Positions 9,445-18,632 of a stretch of DNA of 64,000 nt are shown one piece after another; within the stretch, counting starts at the first letter, position 1; every line of letters starts with the position of its first letter. The notes below the pieces were generated by a model. The model was not told the origin of the DNA and did not search any database. It saw only the letters and a program-made list of their open reading frames with translations. This DNA comes from Candidatus Electrothrix communis. GTDB lineage: Bacteria > Desulfobacterota > Desulfobulbia > Desulfobulbales > Desulfobulbaceae. A program made the translations under genes and the position numbers. The DNA lies in NCBI GenBank assembly GCA_030644725.1, contig CP130629.1, forward strand, positions 3,859,501 to 3,923,500. The letters run 5' to 3'.

Positions 9445-10503
9445 ATGAGATTTCGTTGCGGTTATTCTGTTTGCTCCCTTTGTATCGCCTGCCTCCTGTT
9501 TCTTTTCTTTGCAATAGGCGAGGCGAAACCGGTCCCGACCATACTTGTCGAAGACGGGCAACCTGTTAACCTGCAACAGCAAAAATATAAGAAATTGTTC
9601 CAGGAATTGGAGCAGGAGCATAAGTTCCCGCCCACTGAGCTGGAGATGATCTTCCAGGGGCAGAAAATTTCCAAACGAGTGCTTGAGCTGATGGACAAGC
9701 AATGGAAACGACGCCCTTATTATGAATATTTCCCTCTTTTTCTTACCCCGAAGACTATTCGGACCGGTAAGGCGAAACTTCGGATGCACAGGGAGTTGTT
9801 GGATCGAATAGAAAAGAAATTCGGTGTAGCACGGGAAGTCATCGTGGCCATCTGGGGTATAGAAACCCGTTACGGTGCTAACCAGGGCGGATTTAATATC
9901 CTCCAGACCCTGAATACCCTGTTTGATGCCTATCCCAGGCGGGCGGAGTTCTTTCGCAAGGAGCTGATCCAGTTTCTCATTCTCTGCCGGGAGCACGGTG
10001 TTGATCCGAAAACGGCTGTAGGCTCCTATGCTGGCGCCTTTGGTCAGGCTCAGTTCATGCCCTCTTCGTTCCGTCGTTTTGCTGTTAGCTTTGACGGTAA
10101 TGAGCAATGTGATCTCTGGAATTCCGTACCCGATGCCTTGGCCTCCATTGCAAATTATCTAAAGGTACACGGTTGGCAACAGGGAACGCCTGTGTACGTG
10201 GAACTCGGCAATACGCTGAAGGATAAGCGGCTGATTACCGCTCAGGAGGAAGGCCGGAAAGGGCGCGTTCCTTGGGATCTTGTCTGGGAAGTGCAAAAAA
10301 CAGTGCAAAAAAAAGATATTCCTCCCTCACCGGGCAGGCTGCCTCTTTCTATCATCGGTTTAGAACTTAATCCGAAAACATCAAAGCATGCTTATCGCTA
10401 TGTTGCCGGTTATCCCAATTTCCACACCATTACGGAGTATAACCATTCACTCTTCTATGGAATGGCTGTCAGTGAATTGGCAGAGCAGCTGAAGGAAAAA
10501 TAG
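9445..10503 (+). CDS. Lytic murein transglycosylase, MltB type
   Basis: A 352-residue exported enzyme that cleaves peptidoglycan glycan strands to 1,6-anhydro products. A signal peptide (CSLCIACLLFLFFAIGEAK) is followed by the MltB/SltB fold: catalytic Glu in AIWGIETRYGANQGG, then GSYAGAFGQAQFMPSSF and WNSVPDALASIANYL, all diagnostic. No lipobox Cys is obvious right after the signal segment, so a soluble periplasmic or Cys-anchored state cannot be decided. It lacks a C-terminal peptidoglycan-binding domain that I recognise. It is downstream of the DHH gene in the same + strand run. Confidence 0.92.
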   Translation: MRFRCGYSVCSLCIACLLFLFFAIGEAKPVPTILVEDGQPVNLQQQKYKKLFQELEQEHKFPPTELEMIFQGQKISKRVLELMDKQWKRRPYYEYFPLFLTPKTIRTGKAKLRMHRELLDRIEKKFGVAREVIVAIWGIETRYGANQGGFNILQTLNTLFDAYPRRAEFFRKELIQFLILCREHGVDPKTAVGSYAGAFGQAQFMPSSFRRFAVSFDGNEQCDLWNSVPDALASIANYLKVHGWQQGTPVYVELGNTLKDKRLITAQEEGRKGRVPWDLVWEVQKTVQKKDIPPSPGRLPLSIIGLELNPKTSKHAYRYVAGYPNFHTITEYNHSLFYGMAVSELAEQLKEK

Positions 10504-10572
10504 GCACCTTCTTTGTTGAGAAATTCCTCATAACATAACCACGTATTTTATATCTTTAACACATCTCTAGCT

Positions 10573-11340
10573 ATGGAACGATCGCGATCCAATCGATTTT
10601 ATGCCCTTCCCAGCATGCTGACCTGTACCAGTCTGTTTAGCGGATTTTACTCCATAGTAGCTTCAATTAATGGAGATTTTTTTCCTGCTGCTGTGGCGAT
10701 TCTGGTGGCTGGGCTCTTTGACGGGCTGGACGGACGAGTTGCCCGTTTAACAGACTCCACCTCACGCTTCGGTATGCAGCTGGATTCCCTTTGTGACCTG
10801 GTTTCCTTTGGTGTTGCCCCTGCGCTCCTTGCCTATCTCTGGGCTTTGATCCCCTATGGACGATACGGCTGGTTGGCGGCTTTCTTGTACGTGGCCACCA
10901 CTGCTTTGCGTTTGGCTCGATTTAATTCCATGGCCGAGGAGTCGGAGGATGAAGATCATGAAAAGGATGAAAATCATGATTTTGTCGGCCTGCCTTGTCC
11001 GGCTGCAGCCGGGGCCATTGCAACCATGGTGATGTTTTTTCGGTATCTGGGAACGACCGATCCTGTGAAACATTTTTCCATTCTCTTGCTGGTCTATCTG
11101 CTCTCCTATCTGATGATCTCAACCCATCGTTATCTGAGCTTTAAGAAAACCAGGGTTCCCAAGGAAAAGCGTTTTCAGGCCGTTGTTGGTATGGTCCTGA
11201 TTCTGATCCTTTTGGCGACAGAGCCTCCTGTTACCTTGTTTGTTACGACATTATTGTATGCTCTCTCTGGTTTAATATTGGAGCTGTACGCTTTTTTGCG
11301 GAAAAGAAAGGAAACAGCAAGGCAAGAAAAGCTGAACTGA
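10573..11340 (+). CDS. pssA: CDP-diacylglycerol--serine O-phosphatidyltransferase
   Basis: Integral membrane enzyme that makes phosphatidylserine, the precursor of phosphatidylethanolamine, from CDP-diacylglycerol and serine. The CDP-alcohol phosphatidyltransferase signature DG(x)2AR(x)8G(x)3D(x)3D is fully present (DGRVARLTDSTSRFGMQLD followed by SLCD). Several hydrophobic segments span the rest, and an acidic loop (EESEDEDHEKDE) sits in the middle. The 255-residue length fits the Gram-positive-like PssA class rather than the soluble E. coli enzyme. It is 70 bp after the transglycosylase gene and 27 bp before rsmD. Confidence 0.93.
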   Translation: MERSRSNRFYALPSMLTCTSLFSGFYSIVASINGDFFPAAVAILVAGLFDGLDGRVARLTDSTSRFGMQLDSLCDLVSFGVAPALLAYLWALIPYGRYGWLAAFLYVATTALRLARFNSMAEESEDEDHEKDENHDFVGLPCPAAAGAIATMVMFFRYLGTTDPVKHFSILLLVYLLSYLMISTHRYLSFKKTRVPKEKRFQAVVGMVLILILLATEPPVTLFVTTLLYALSGLILELYAFLRKRKETARQEKLN

Positions 11341-11367
11341 TTCACCGTCCTCTGTTCTTAGAATATT

Positions 11368-11952
11368 ATGCGGATTACTGGTGGTTCAGCCAAAGGGCGT
11401 CATTTGATCGGGCCCAAAGCAGGGTGGCGTTTTATACGCCCGACCGGCGATAGGGTGCGTGAGGCGCTGTTTACTCTTCTTGGGGATGAGATGGTAGGCA
11501 GTACTGTGCTTGATCTCTATGCCGGTACTGGAGCCTTAGGTCTTGAAGCCTTAAGCCGGGGAGCAGAGACCGTGGTCTTTGTTGATCAGTCTCGCCAAGC
11601 CCTTGAGCTTATCCACAGCAACCTGACAAACTGTTTTCCGACTGCAAGGGCCTCTTTACAACAGCTGAATCTATCCCAGGGAGACAGTTTAAAGCGGCTG
11701 ATAAAGAAAATGCCTGATCAACTGCTCTTTGATGTCGTCTTTCTTGATCCGCCTTATGAAAAAAAACTGGCGGAAAAGACCTTGGCAATGGTAGAAAGAA
11801 GGGCCTTGTTGAAAGATAATGGGCTGGTCGTGGCGGAAGAGCGAGCAAGCGAACAGCTTGCTGAACAATACGGGACCCTGACCTTGGCGAGCCAGCGGAG
11901 TTACGGGGAAACCGGTATCTGGTTGTACCGCAACAACATCGTCAGCACCTAA
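11368..11952 (+). CDS. rsmD: 16S rRNA (guanine(966)-N2)-methyltransferase RsmD
   Basis: A 194-residue SAM-dependent methyltransferase acting on G966 of 16S rRNA. Family marks are the start RITGGSAKGRHL, RPTGDRVREALFTLL, motif I VLDLYAGTGALGLEALSRGA, and the catalytic DPPY in FLDPPYEK. Length is standard. Pairing of rsmD with coaD is common in bacteria and is seen here (70 bp apart). Confidence 0.95.
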   Translation: MRITGGSAKGRHLIGPKAGWRFIRPTGDRVREALFTLLGDEMVGSTVLDLYAGTGALGLEALSRGAETVVFVDQSRQALELIHSNLTNCFPTARASLQQLNLSQGDSLKRLIKKMPDQLLFDVVFLDPPYEKKLAEKTLAMVERRALLKDNGLVVAEERASEQLAEQYGTLTLASQRSYGETGIWLYRNNIVST

Positions 11953-12022
11953 GATGATCACATTCTGCTCCCCGAAAAGACCGATTCATTCATTCTAGCT
12001 CTAACCGTAAAAACTATCTGTT

Positions 12023-12550
12023 ATGCCTCATCAAGTTGTTGTTGACCCGGATTCTCAGCCGAGTCGTCCTTCGGGTATCGCTGTCTACCCTGGTACCTTT
12101 GATCCCATTACCAACGGCCATGTAGATATCGTCAAACGCTCATTGCGCATGTTTGATCAGGTGATCGTGGCCCTTGCCGTCAATACGGGCAAGGCACCCC
12201 TGTTTACTCTGGAGGAACGGGTTGCCCTCGTCGAGCAATGCTTTAGGGCTAACAGCAATGTGACCGTTGATACCACTGACGGGCTGATCGTTGATTATGC
12301 TGTCCGACAAAAGGCCTGCGCCATTGTGCGCGGTCTGCGGGCGGTTTCTGATTTTGATTATGAGTTTCAGCTGGCCCTGATGAACAGAAAGTTGGAACGT
12401 AGGGTCCAGACCGTTTTCCTCATGACCGGTTTTCGCTGGATATATATCAGTTCCTCTATTATCAAGGATGCTGCCCGCCACGGTGGGGACATCAGCGGAA
12501 TGGTCCCGGCCCATGTGCTGGCCGCTTTGAAAAAGAAATTTAATAACTGA
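12023..12550 (+). CDS. coaD: Pantetheine-phosphate adenylyltransferase
   Basis: Penultimate enzyme of coenzyme A synthesis: adenylates 4'-phosphopantetheine. AVYPGTFDPITNGHVDIVKR holds the nucleotidyltransferase TxGH motif, and WIYISSSIIKDAARHGGD holds the ISSS(x)K site. At 175 aa it is about 15 residues longer at the N-terminus than typical (PHQVVVDPDSQPSRPSG before the core); the only ATG in reach is 12023, with no strong ribosome site, so a non-ATG internal start is possible. It ends the rsmD-coaD pair and is followed by a hairpin repeat. Confidence 0.95.
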   Translation: MPHQVVVDPDSQPSRPSGIAVYPGTFDPITNGHVDIVKRSLRMFDQVIVALAVNTGKAPLFTLEERVALVEQCFRANSNVTVDTTDGLIVDYAVRQKACAIVRGLRAVSDFDYEFQLALMNRKLERRVQTVFLMTGFRWIYISSSIIKDAARHGGDISGMVPAHVLAALKKKFNN

Positions 12551-12610
12551 TTGTAGCTGTTGGATAAGTTGGTAAATTTATAAGGTGGTATCCCCGTTCT
12601 CGTTGCAGGA

Positions 12611-12675
12611 CTGTAGGGGCAGACCTGCGTGTCTGCCCCGAATAACTGGGCGAACACACAGGTTCGCCCCTACAG
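12611..12675. repeat. Composite palindromic intergenic repeat
   Basis: The 65-bp element is bounded by CTGTAGGGGC (12611-12620) and its exact inverse GCCCCTACAG (12666-12675). Inside are two hairpins: GGGGCAGAC/GTCTGCCCC and GGGCGAAC/GTTCGCCC. The second is the same stem, with an inverted loop, as the one at 2029-2050, so these are members of one dispersed REP/MITE-like family. An upstream open frame running through this repeat into the Rieske gene is not a real N-terminus. Confidence 0.75.
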
Positions 12676-12719
12676 TAGCACGATGCAAGAGGGGTAAGTT
12701 ATTTATTGTTGAATCCCTT

Positions 12720-13157
12720 ATGGCGGAAGAAAAACTCGATACATCGGATGATCGCCGCAGTTTTTTGCGCAATATGATCGGCTGGACAGGGGCCTTTATC
12801 GGAGCCAGTCTGCTCTATCCCCTGTTCCGTTTTGCCGGTTTTGCTGTCAAGCCCAAGCCGAGGCATATCAAGGTGGCGGCTCCCCTGCCTGTGAGCGGTT
12901 TTCACGCGGAGCGGGATTTCATCCTTTTTGCTCGGGAAGAGCAGGCTTGGGCTGTCTCCAGGACCTGTACGCATCTCGGTTGCCGGGTCAATTTCCTGGA
13001 AGATCAGCAGCTCATCGAATGCCCCTGTCATCAGAGTCGGTTTACGGAGCAGGGAAAACGCCTAAGAGGGCCAGCTGAACGCGATTTGCCTGCCTTTGCA
13101 GTGGCAGTGCAAAAGGACGCGGACGGGGTAATAACCGAGTATGTGGTGACGATCTGA
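12720..13157 (+). CDS. Rieske iron-sulfur protein of a cytochrome bc-type complex
   Basis: A 145-residue Rieske [2Fe-2S] subunit. A Tat-like N-terminus (DDRRSFLRNMIGWTGAFIG) forms the membrane anchor. The cluster ligands are in CTHLGC and CPCHQS, the two Rieske boxes. The start is the ATG at 12720 after GAGGGG; the open frame further upstream only translates the intergenic repeat. The stop TGA overlaps the cytochrome b ATG by one base, so the two subunits are translationally coupled. No cytochrome c subunit follows, so the electron acceptor is encoded elsewhere or the complex is minimal. Confidence 0.92.
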   Translation: MAEEKLDTSDDRRSFLRNMIGWTGAFIGASLLYPLFRFAGFAVKPKPRHIKVAAPLPVSGFHAERDFILFAREEQAWAVSRTCTHLGCRVNFLEDQQLIECPCHQSRFTEQGKRLRGPAERDLPAFAVAVQKDADGVITEYVVTI

Positions 13158-14053
13158 TGATCGTACCGAGTCGACAGGATAAGTCGAAGACGAGGCTGGT
13201 GGAACGGCTGCAAAACAGTCTGTTCTCGATCCGTTGGGGAGGCCATACCCTGATAAGTCTTTATATCTCGGTCTTGTCTGGCCTGATTGTCGGACTCCAG
13301 TATAATGCAGCAGAGCCTTTTTATTCTACTGCAACCATAGAGCTGATCGTTCCCTTTGGCTCCTTTTGGCGTTCTTTGCATTATTACTCCAGCCAGGCCT
13401 TTATGCTCCTCCTGCTGGTTCATCTGGCTCTCATTCTTTGGCGGAATGCCTCTTCCCCTGGGTACAACTTCACCCGAGGCGCATGGCTGCGGCTCAGCGC
13501 GTCTGTGCCGGTCGCGCTTTTCCTCCTCTTTACCGGTTATATCCTCCGGGGCGACGCCACTGGAGAGGCTGCCGGGGCCATTGCCGAAAATATCATCCTG
13601 GCTGTCCCGTTCCTGGGGTCTTTGCTCAATAAACTCCTGTTTGACGTTAACGCAGCCGGGGCGCAAAAGGTCTATCTCAATCATCTGATAGGGCTGATGG
13701 TTGTGGGCGGCTTCTGTGTCTGGCCCCATCTGCGCCGCTATACCGCGCTCTGGCGTAATCACCTCCTCCTGATTTTGCTTCTTTTCCTACTTGCTCCGGT
13801 ATTGAAAACCCCACTGGAACGCGACCATTTCGGCCTGCTCCATATTAATGGGCCGTGGTTCTTTCTCGGGCTTCAGGAGTTACTGCGCTATATCCCGGTG
13901 TTCTGGGCTGGAATATTTGTCCCGGCCATCTTTGTTGGTGCCTTGCTGCTCCTACCATCTGAAGGGACTGCTCGCCGAAGAACCCTATGGTTTATGGCGG
14001 CTTGGCTGGCTCTTTATATCGTGTTGAGTATTCTTGGTTTCCGGCGGGGATAA
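13157..14053 (+). CDS. Cytochrome b subunit of a short bc/b6-type complex
   Basis: A 298-residue multispanning cytochrome b. Two b hemes are ligated by His75/His89 (spacing 14) and His176/His191 (spacing 15; the 15-residue spacing is the b6 type, 14 the mitochondrial type). A subunit-IV-like stretch follows: the Qo motif position reads GPWF (residues 232-235), then FLGLQELLRY. The usual PEWY Glu is therefore replaced by Pro. The protein is shorter than mitochondrial cytochrome b (about 380), with about seven or eight helices. With the Rieske protein it should oxidise a quinol, probably menaquinol, and pass electrons to a partner not encoded here. Confidence 0.9.
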   Translation: MIVPSRQDKSKTRLVERLQNSLFSIRWGGHTLISLYISVLSGLIVGLQYNAAEPFYSTATIELIVPFGSFWRSLHYYSSQAFMLLLLVHLALILWRNASSPGYNFTRGAWLRLSASVPVALFLLFTGYILRGDATGEAAGAIAENIILAVPFLGSLLNKLLFDVNAAGAQKVYLNHLIGLMVVGGFCVWPHLRRYTALWRNHLLLILLLFLLAPVLKTPLERDHFGLLHINGPWFFLGLQELLRYIPVFWAGIFVPAIFVGALLLLPSEGTARRRTLWFMAAWLALYIVLSILGFRRG

Positions 14054-14077
14054 TGCATGGGCAGGAAATCGCGACAT

Positions 14078-14506
14078 CTAAAGATTAGGAAAGAGGTGGG
14101 CATCCTCTTTTCGTGCATGCAGCAGTACCATTTCGAGAACTGCCCTGCTTGACAGCATAATTTCTTCAACTTCCTCTTCTGTTGGATGAGCTCCGTACGA
14201 AGCGACTTTTCTCATAAACTGTGCGAGTTCTTTTAATATCTTTACATGGTCATCTTGCAGCATTTGAATCATTTTTTTTTCTTTATCATTACCGTATTTG
14301 AGTATCAGGGGGAAGATCTCCTCTTCTTCAAACCGGAAGTGGTTGATAATGTATTCTTCTGAGAATTTTCGCAGTCTTGTGAGATAATTTTCGACTTCAT
14401 CAGCATCTATTCCTTCCACGAATTTTTTAAAGAAGGTCATTTCTTCGGAAATCATGCCGTGATCAAGATATGCCTTGGTCAATTTGTCCATTTTTATGTT
14501 TTTCAT
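14078..14506 (-). CDS. Hemerythrin-domain protein
   Basis: A 142-residue four-helix protein with hemerythrin-like iron ligands: His16 in KAYLDHG, the HFRFEEEEIFP motif (HxxxE), a His in LQDDHVKIL, and LLHARKEDAHLFP (HxxxxD-type end). Such proteins bind a diiron centre and sense or store O2 or handle iron and NO. It is a single-domain form without a kinase or chemoreceptor. It stands convergent to the cytochrome b gene and is followed (upstream) by a 217-bp gap with a strong hairpin. Confidence 0.85.
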   Translation of the reverse strand: MKNIKMDKLTKAYLDHGMISEEMTFFKKFVEGIDADEVENYLTRLRKFSEEYIINHFRFEEEEIFPLILKYGNDKEKKMIQMLQDDHVKILKELAQFMRKVASYGAHPTEEEVEEIMLSSRAVLEMVLLHARKEDAHLFPNL

Positions 14507-14655
14507 AACGCCCTGTTCCTAATGGATTTTTCTTTATCGTGTTGATGGGATGATAACGTTGCTGTATATGCTTTTTTCTAAGCGTGATGTTCAAGATACA
14601 GAGTGGGGTAAAATTTTATTCTATCATCTGCGTATAATTTTTAATAGCTTGTAGC

Positions 14656-14688
14656 GCCTCCACAGTGAAGAGAGAGGGTTGTGGAGGC
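14656..14688. terminator. Strong hairpin without T-tract
   Basis: GCCTCCACA (14656-14664) and TGTGGAGGC (14680-14688) form a perfect 9-bp stem with a 15-nt loop, placed just downstream of the DUF4080 gene on the minus strand. No run of T follows on either strand, so it may be a processing or stabilising element rather than an intrinsic terminator. Confidence 0.45.
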
Positions 14689-14723
14689 CAAAAAATACGT
14701 TGATTTCAAAAAGTGAGGAGTTA

Positions 14724-16391
14724 TTACGAGCAGGAGGGTAGCACCACTGCCCGGTTAAATTTCATTACCCCGCTTGTCTGTTCCGGCAACAGAGCGACAA
14801 GTCCACCCTCCGCGTTGTCCTGGTTGACCAGTCCGAGAAACTGCATAGCACCCTGAGAAAGATCGACAAAGCTGGCTTGCTTGAGGAATTCGACCCGCGT
14901 TTGGTAGGTGAACAGACCTTCCACATTTTGCGGCAAGGTAGCGCGTAAGCGGTTACGCAGTTCTTTCTGGGATGTCTCCGTGAGATATTCAGGCAGGGTG
15001 CGGTATCCGCAGCGCAGCCAGTCGTAGCGTAACAGATCCAGCAACAGGTCCTTATCCTCTCGTGTTTGCAGCAGATCCGTGAGAATACGGAGCATCAATT
15101 TATGGGTTCGCGACAGCTGGAAAAAATTATGTTCTCGGCAAAGGCGCAGGAGTTCGACGAAGAAGGCAAAGGGCTCCTCGCCCTTCTGGACAAGGTAATG
15201 CCAGAGGGAACGGAAAAAGCGGTTATTATAAAAGGACTCTGTGCATTCGCAGAGCTCGTACAGCTCGCTCAATTGCTCATGACTCAGCCAGCGGGTGGCT
15301 AGTATCTCATAGGGTGGGGCGCTACAAGAGATCAGGCCGAATTCTTCCGCTCGTCGGGCGATCTCTGTATCGGGCAGGACCTTGAGCAGGCCCAATTGGA
15401 TATAATGGGGCGCGATCTGGAACACCTGATTAAAGGAATCCCGAAAACTGATCTCGGTTTCAAAGGGCAGGCCGAGAATCAGGTCCACATGAAGATGGAT
15501 GGTATCCAGATCAAGCAGTCGCTGGATATTGCGGCAGGTTGTTTCGATGTCCATCTTGCGGTTGACCGCTGCCAAGGTCTGTGGATGGCAGCTCTGGATG
15601 CCGATTTCAAACTGGAACTGGTCACAGGGGACGGTGGCCAACAGGTCAAACATGGGTTCGGTGAAGCGGTCCGGGGCGATCTCAAAATGAAAACGGACTT
15701 GTTCTGCTCGGTTAATGAGAAATTGCCAGATTGTTAGGGCCCGTTCTGGATGATCATTAAAGGTGCGGTCCACCAGCTTGATGATCATGGGATCTGCCGC
15801 GATAAGGGCGGTCAGCTCTTCCTTGACAAGATCAACAGGCTTATGACGCACGCCGTTAGAGCCGGAAGAGAGGCAGTAGGAGCAGGAAAAAGGGCAGCCG
15901 CGCGAGGACTCGTAATAGAGCTGGCGATGTTGCAGAGCCCCGGTGAAATCTTCTTGTCGGTAGGGAGAGGGGAAGGTCTGCGGTTTTTCAGCACGGTACA
16001 GCGTTTGCAGACAACCTTTCTCCAGGTCCTGGTAAAATTCTTTTGGAGCGCCTTCAATCTCGCCGAGAAAAAGGGTGCATTGCTCGGGAAGTTCTCCTAG
16101 GGCCAGGGCTTGCGGTCCACCGAGAATGATGGAGAGATTCGGTCGGAGTCGGGCCAGGTCATTGATCAGGCGGCGAATAACGTTGTGGTTCCAGATGTAG
16201 ACGGAAAAGAAGATCGTTTTTGCCGATTCTCCGCTGATGCGGAGCAGGGTGCCATAATAGGGATCATTAATGGTGAATTGGCTGAAGATGAGGGGCTGAT
16301 CGGGCAGCTGTTGCTCCAGAGCATTGCGGACGTAGAAGAGGGCAAGGCAGGAGTGGGAATAGCGGCAGTTGATGCTGATAAGATGAAACAT
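14724..16391 (-). CDS. B12-binding radical SAM protein (DUF4080 type)
   Basis: An N-terminal cobalamin-binding-like Rossmann domain (residues about 1-130, with IILGGPQALAL) is followed by a radical SAM domain with the cluster motif CPFSCSYC and a C-terminal DUF4080-like region. Class B radical SAM enzymes of this form usually methylate or rearrange unactivated carbons; the substrate is unknown. The frame opens at a GTG at 16412, but the ATG at 16391 (MFHLISINCRYSHS) matches the usual family beginning and is chosen. It seems monocistronic. About 555 residues is normal for the group. Confidence 0.85.
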   Translation of the reverse strand: MFHLISINCRYSHSCLALFYVRNALEQQLPDQPLIFSQFTINDPYYGTLLRISGESAKTIFFSVYIWNHNVIRRLINDLARLRPNLSIILGGPQALALGELPEQCTLFLGEIEGAPKEFYQDLEKGCLQTLYRAEKPQTFPSPYRQEDFTGALQHRQLYYESSRGCPFSCSYCLSSGSNGVRHKPVDLVKEELTALIAADPMIIKLVDRTFNDHPERALTIWQFLINRAEQVRFHFEIAPDRFTEPMFDLLATVPCDQFQFEIGIQSCHPQTLAAVNRKMDIETTCRNIQRLLDLDTIHLHVDLILGLPFETEISFRDSFNQVFQIAPHYIQLGLLKVLPDTEIARRAEEFGLISCSAPPYEILATRWLSHEQLSELYELCECTESFYNNRFFRSLWHYLVQKGEEPFAFFVELLRLCREHNFFQLSRTHKLMLRILTDLLQTREDKDLLLDLLRYDWLRCGYRTLPEYLTETSQKELRNRLRATLPQNVEGLFTYQTRVEFLKQASFVDLSQGAMQFLGLVNQDNAEGGLVALLPEQTSGVMKFNRAVVLPSCS

Positions 16392-16507
16392 GGTGTTTGT
16401 GCAGTCCCACACAGAGTGTTACCCTGTGCTTGATAGATATTATCCCTTCGGGGTGAGGGGGATCAGCCTGCCTGTCCTGAAGGAACAGGTGTCAGCCCGG
16501 TGGCAAC

Positions 16508-18430
16508 TCATTTTCTCGACGTTGTCCGCAGCACTGTCCCGTCAATAACCAGTTCACCCGGTGCGGTGGCACTCCGTATGCCTATGGCATGGTATACTTT
16601 GAAGCTGTCCAGCAAGGGCGATAGAACCTGGTCCACAAGGAGCTTACTCATGGCTCCGGTTTTGCGATCTCGGACAGCGATCATGGTTCCGGCCCAGGAT
16701 GCTAATTCCTGCAGGGCGTTGATTACCTCCGGGGTTCGAGCAAAAAACTGGAGATTTGCAGGGTCTTCCGGCTTGATGTCCACAGTTTGAAACTCTTTTC
16801 CCTCAGCCAGCGGTGTTTTTTTCTTAAGCAGGATATCTTCTATCTGTTCTTTGCTGTCTGCTAACAGGAGGTATCCGTTAAAAAAAGCATAGGATGGTTG
16901 CAACATGCCCTGGGCTGCCAGCAGAGAGGTGATTGGAACTCCACCCGCCATAGTACGCTTCACCGGGAGATCGCCGATAATTTCTTGGAAGAATTCGTCC
17001 ATTTTTTTTCGATCCAAGATCTCAATACTCAAGCAAAGGCGCGGGACCGGGAAGAAACCGGCTGTGCTGATGTCTGCCACATGGATACTGAAGTTTTTTC
17101 CAAATAAACCGAGGAACTCGTCCATGCTCATATCAGTCTGTTCTTTGATCCAGGCCGCAATTCTGGCAGCTTTCGCCAGTTCCTCTTGTTTGCCGTGGGC
17201 AACAGTGGTTTGCCACCAGAGTCGGGGTTCCAGCCAGTTGCACCAGAAGGAGAGGAGGAGGTCAGCTGGCACCTCTTCAAAACTCTGGTTGCGGATAGGC
17301 GGGGTGGTGTAGATGTGCTTCTGAAAGGGGGACAGTTGATCCTGGAAGAAACGGACAATAGTTTTGAATTGCTCAGTATTTTTTTCTGTATGATGGAAGA
17401 ATCCCATGCTTCTTACCCCAGGAGCCCAAGGCTGGTTAATGAATTCCTGGGATTCCTGTTTTTTGCTTTGTGAGTTGAAGTGAGCAAAAAGGAGCTTGAG
17501 ATGGAGCTTGAGGCGAAAGAGGTCTGCATAAAGAAAGAAATCTGTTTTCTCCGGGCGTTCCTTTGCCATCTTTGTGTACTCCTGATTTAAGAGCAGGTCG
17601 TTTCGTTGTTGGAAGAGACGGTCAAGAAAGAGAGCAATGCTTTTTCGGATAGGCTGTTGAGCAAAAGACAGGATAATCTTGCCGCCGACCGAAGCGATAT
17701 AGAGGTTTTGTCTATTTTTTGATTTTAAGGCATATATCGTGAAGCCAGCGTGTTTCAGCGTGGTTTGCTCCCCCCGGAGCATGTCGAGCAGGGCGAAAAG
17801 GACCGTTTCAGGATCCTCTTGGCCGGGATCCATGATGATCAGCAGGTTAGCCTGTAAGGGATGGCGCTGTTCGACCCGAATCAGAGAGGGGAGAGCAGGA
17901 AGTTGGGCAAGAAAGAGGCGTTTGCCAAAGACCTGAGCAAAGGAAGGATGGGTCAGTAGGTGCAGCAGGCCGGAGGCGTTTTGCTCCAGCGGCTGGCGCA
18001 AGCGTCTTTTTATCTGCATTCCTTGCAGAACAGCTGGCCAGTCGATGTTGTTTAACGTTTGCCCGAAACCGGAGTCGAGAAAGCTTTTGCCCGTTGCTGC
18101 TGCGTTTGCTAGTTCCAGGACGGCCATTGCATGGCGGGGGATTAACTCTTGGGGTGCTATTGATCGGGAAGAAACGAGGAGTTGTTGCTCTATTCCTTGT
18201 ATGAGGAGGCTGGGTAGCCTTGAAGGGTTAATGCTGGCAAGACGACTGGTGACAGGTGCGTTGAGTAAGCCCTTGCCTGTGGAGATAAGGCTGCGTTTAT
18301 GGAGCAGTCGTACAGCTTCCTGGGTGATTTTTCCAAGAGGTTCCTTGTCGTTCTGCGAGTAAAAAACAAGCAGATACACTGCCGAACACAGGGCAAAGAA
18401 AGAGAAAAAAAGAAGGAATGAACGCTTCAT
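16508..18430 (-). CDS. Large exported protein of unknown function
   Basis: A 640-residue protein with one N-terminal hydrophobic segment (LLFFSFFALCSAVYLLVFY, residues 4-22) that is either a signal anchor or an uncleaved signal, so the bulk is periplasmic. I recognise no catalytic motif. The pattern of repeated alpha/beta segments resembles DUF3352-type proteins, but that is a weak resemblance. A second protein of similar general make-up (N-terminal region, single membrane span, large exported part) is at 58320-59810. It starts at ATG 18430 and is not overlapped by neighbours. Confidence 0.7.
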   Translation of the reverse strand: MKRSFLLFFSFFALCSAVYLLVFYSQNDKEPLGKITQEAVRLLHKRSLISTGKGLLNAPVTSRLASINPSRLPSLLIQGIEQQLLVSSRSIAPQELIPRHAMAVLELANAAATGKSFLDSGFGQTLNNIDWPAVLQGMQIKRRLRQPLEQNASGLLHLLTHPSFAQVFGKRLFLAQLPALPSLIRVEQRHPLQANLLIIMDPGQEDPETVLFALLDMLRGEQTTLKHAGFTIYALKSKNRQNLYIASVGGKIILSFAQQPIRKSIALFLDRLFQQRNDLLLNQEYTKMAKERPEKTDFFLYADLFRLKLHLKLLFAHFNSQSKKQESQEFINQPWAPGVRSMGFFHHTEKNTEQFKTIVRFFQDQLSPFQKHIYTTPPIRNQSFEEVPADLLLSFWCNWLEPRLWWQTTVAHGKQEELAKAARIAAWIKEQTDMSMDEFLGLFGKNFSIHVADISTAGFFPVPRLCLSIEILDRKKMDEFFQEIIGDLPVKRTMAGGVPITSLLAAQGMLQPSYAFFNGYLLLADSKEQIEDILLKKKTPLAEGKEFQTVDIKPEDPANLQFFARTPEVINALQELASWAGTMIAVRDRKTGAMSKLLVDQVLSPLLDSFKVYHAIGIRSATAPGELVIDGTVLRTTSRK

Positions 18431-18632
18431 GGATATAAACGGCAGGACAATATCATATTCTCCTGCCGGTAGCAGATGGTTGCTGACAATTCAGGGGTCA
18501 GACCGTGAACTCGGTTACCCAGAGATCATGCATATTGCAGAAGCTGGCGGCGACAGCAGTTGTTTTCAGAAACTCTCTTCGATCAGTCATCTTGTTTCCT
18601 CGGGTTTGCGGTGTGTGGAATGTCGTGACGGT

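Noticed and set aside
12585-12719. N-terminal extension of the Rieske gene
   Set aside because: The extra 45 codons translate the palindromic intergenic repeat; ATG 12720 has a ribosome site.
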